This document shows, in pieces, positions 62,923-64,000 of a DNA stretch of 64,000 nucleotides. This DNA comes from Gracilibacillus ureilyticus. Lineage in GTDB: Bacteria > Bacillota > Bacilli > Bacillales > Amphibacillaceae. Numbering within the stretch: the first letter of the stretch is position 1; the number at the start of each line of letters is the position of its first letter. The notes under the pieces are model-generated. The model did no database searches and was not told the DNA's origin. It saw only the letters and a list, made by a program, of their open reading frames with translations. A program made the translations under genes and the position numbers. The stretch covers positions 1 through 64,000 of the forward strand of contig NZ_FOGL01000004.1 of assembly GCF_900111195.1 (NCBI RefSeq), written 5' to 3'.

Positions 62923-64000
62923 CTGATTTGATACATATTCGGTTAATTTCTTTGGTTCCAACGGTTTGGAATAATAATAACCCTGAATCAGATCACACTG
63001 ATTTTGTTCCAGCCACCCCAGCTGCTCTTCCTGTTCTACTCCCTCCATCAGTACTTTCATATTGAGGTTATGACCTAACTGAATAATAGAACGCAGAATT
63101 GCCTGCTGATTCGAATCACTTAATAAGTCATTAATAAAAGAACGGTCAATTTTCAGCTTATTAACAGGCAATTCTTTTAAATGCTCAAAAGAGGAATACC
63201 CTGTGCCGAAGTCATCCAAAGATAAACTGATTCCCATTTCAGACAATGTATCAAGTTTATCTTTAAGCGATTTATGATAATTTAGTGACGAAGATTCCGT
63301 TATTTCCAGTTCCAGATAATGTGCATTCATCTCTGTTTCGGAAAGTATCTTTTTAACTGTAGAAATAAAAAGGTCATGAGCTAATTGGACGGCAGAAACG
63401 TTGATAGCGATTCTTGTCAATGGTTGATCATTCTCTTTCCATTCTCCCCATTGCAGACATGCTTCTCGCACAACCCAAGCTCCCAGTTCATTGATAAAAC
63501 CAGTTTCCTCAGCAATCGGGATAAACTCTGCCGGGGAAATAAACCCATACTTCTTGCTATTCCAGCGTATTAATGTCTCAACACTGGCCACCTTGCCGGT
63601 TTGAACGCAAATAATTGGTTGATAAACCAGGTAAAATTCTTGATCTTTCATTGCTTGCATCATTGCATTTTCGAGCAGAATTTTTCGATTCGTATTTTCG
63701 AGCATCGATTTTTCGAAGATGGTATATTGATTTTTGCTTCTTTGACTAGATTCCAGCATCGCTAAGTTTGCAAAATAAACCAGTGTTCCCATCCTGTCTG
63801 TATGAACCGGATAGTTACTGATCCCTATATTTACGGCAAGACTAAAGGTTCCCTGCCTCATTTGAAAAGGTAAGGTTAGCCGATGCAGCAGACTTTCAGC
63901 TAGTTCGAGTATATCATTTTTTTTCGCATGAAGAACAAATACAAGAAAACTGCGATTTTCATAATGGATGATAGTGTTCTGTGCCGAACACTCCATCTTT
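62914..64000 (-). CDS. GGDEF-EAL protein, C-terminal part (runs off window); likely c-di-GMP phosphodiesterase
   Basis: At least 361 residues, open to the right edge. About the first 100 are the second half of a GGDEF domain in which the GG(D/E)EF position reads ENRSF, so it is degenerate and not a cyclase. The EAL domain follows: VETLIRWNSKKYGFISPAEF, NVSAVQLAHD, LELEITESS, LSLDDFGTGYSSFEHLKELP, NKLKIDRSFI and LMEGVEQEEQLGWL, with metal and catalytic residues present. It likely hydrolyses c-di-GMP, favouring motility. The N-terminal sensor is outside the window. Confidence 0.9.
   Translation of the reverse strand, partial: KMECSAQNTIIHYENRSFLVFVLHAKKNDILELAESLLHRLTLPFQMRQGTFSLAVNIGISNYPVHTDRMGTLVYFANLAMLESSQRSKNQYTIFEKSMLENTNRKILLENAMMQAMKDQEFYLVYQPIICVQTGKVASVETLIRWNSKKYGFISPAEFIPIAEETGFINELGAWVVREACLQWGEWKENDQPLTRIAINVSAVQLAHDLFISTVKKILSETEMNAHYLELEITESSSLNYHKSLKDKLDTLSEMGISLSLDDFGTGYSSFEHLKELPVNKLKIDRSFINDLLSDSNQQAILRSIIQLGHNLNMKVLMEGVEQEEQLGWLEQNQCDLIQGYYYSKPLEPKKLTEYVSNQNR

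Overview
The window reads as chromosome from a low-GC, motile, spore-forming Bacillota, most likely a Bacillaceae genus of the Oceanobacillus/Gracilibacillus/Virgibacillus kind. Reasons: Bacillus-type gene order (hag-csrA-fliW-yviE-flgL-flgK-flgN-flgM-yvyF-comFC-comFA-degV-degU-degS-yvyE), strong AGGAGG-type ribosome binding sites with frequent TTG/GTG starts, SAM-I riboswitches on sulfur genes, SinR, a YjcZ-type sporulation miniprotein behind a SigK-like promoter, and narGHJI behind an FNR site. Most genes lie on the minus strand. The species is not determined.

Layout. 1-900: nested mobile DNA. An IS256-family end cuts the reverse transcriptase of a class C group II intron, whose 5' end abuts a terminator. 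1.1-8.6 kb: flagellin and late flagellar genes with SigD promoters and the CsrA/FliW control circuit. 8.7-14.8 kb: competence genes comFC/comFA, degV, degU/degS, yvyE. 14.9-17.8 kb: sinR, a small TTG-start gene, a drug-efflux-type MFS protein and a small hypothetical. 17.9-22.7 kb: sulfur assimilation, with two divergent SAM riboswitches driving cysP-sumT and metI-metC. 22.7-29.4 kb: a 52-bp repeat array, then a BMP-type nucleoside importer with a nucleoside phosphorylase and a sulfite-oxidase-fold protein. 29.4-45.5 kb: a bacterial microcompartment (BMC) operon. 45.6-47.3 kb: two permeases. 47.6-50.2 kb: lipM, lipA and a HAD phosphatase. 50.6-54.7 kb: yjcZ, a GH127 glycosidase with a divergent AraC regulator, and bioY. 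54.9-62.8 kb: narGHJI plus a TPR protein. 62.9 kb to the end: an EAL protein running off the edge.

The part most likely to be new is 23-45.5 kb. A ribose-type ABC importer, an MtnK-like kinase and an MtnA-like isomerase should convert an imported 5-substituted or 5-deoxy-pentose to a ribulose-1-phosphate. A class II aldolase should split this to DHAP and a short aldehyde, and a CoA-acylating aldehyde dehydrogenase plus PduL should take the aldehyde to acyl-CoA and acyl-phosphate inside a shell of five BMC-H proteins and one BMC-P protein. The aldolase (C-terminus), dehydrogenase (N-terminus) and PduL (N-terminus) carry encapsulation-peptide-like helices. The first gene of the operon, an O-acetylhomoserine sulfhydrylase-type PLP enzyme, carries one too, as an extra C-terminal tail. 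The neighbouring operon (nucleoside importer plus phosphorylase) could feed the same isomerase from 5'-deoxyadenosine or methylthioadenosine. The promoter regions of the two operons share an identical 19-bp motif resembling a CodY box. I read this as a microcompartment for radical-SAM/polyamine by-products (5-deoxyribose and/or methylthioribose), possibly coupled to thiol recapture. Substrate, encapsulation of the PLP enzyme and CodY control are all inferences.
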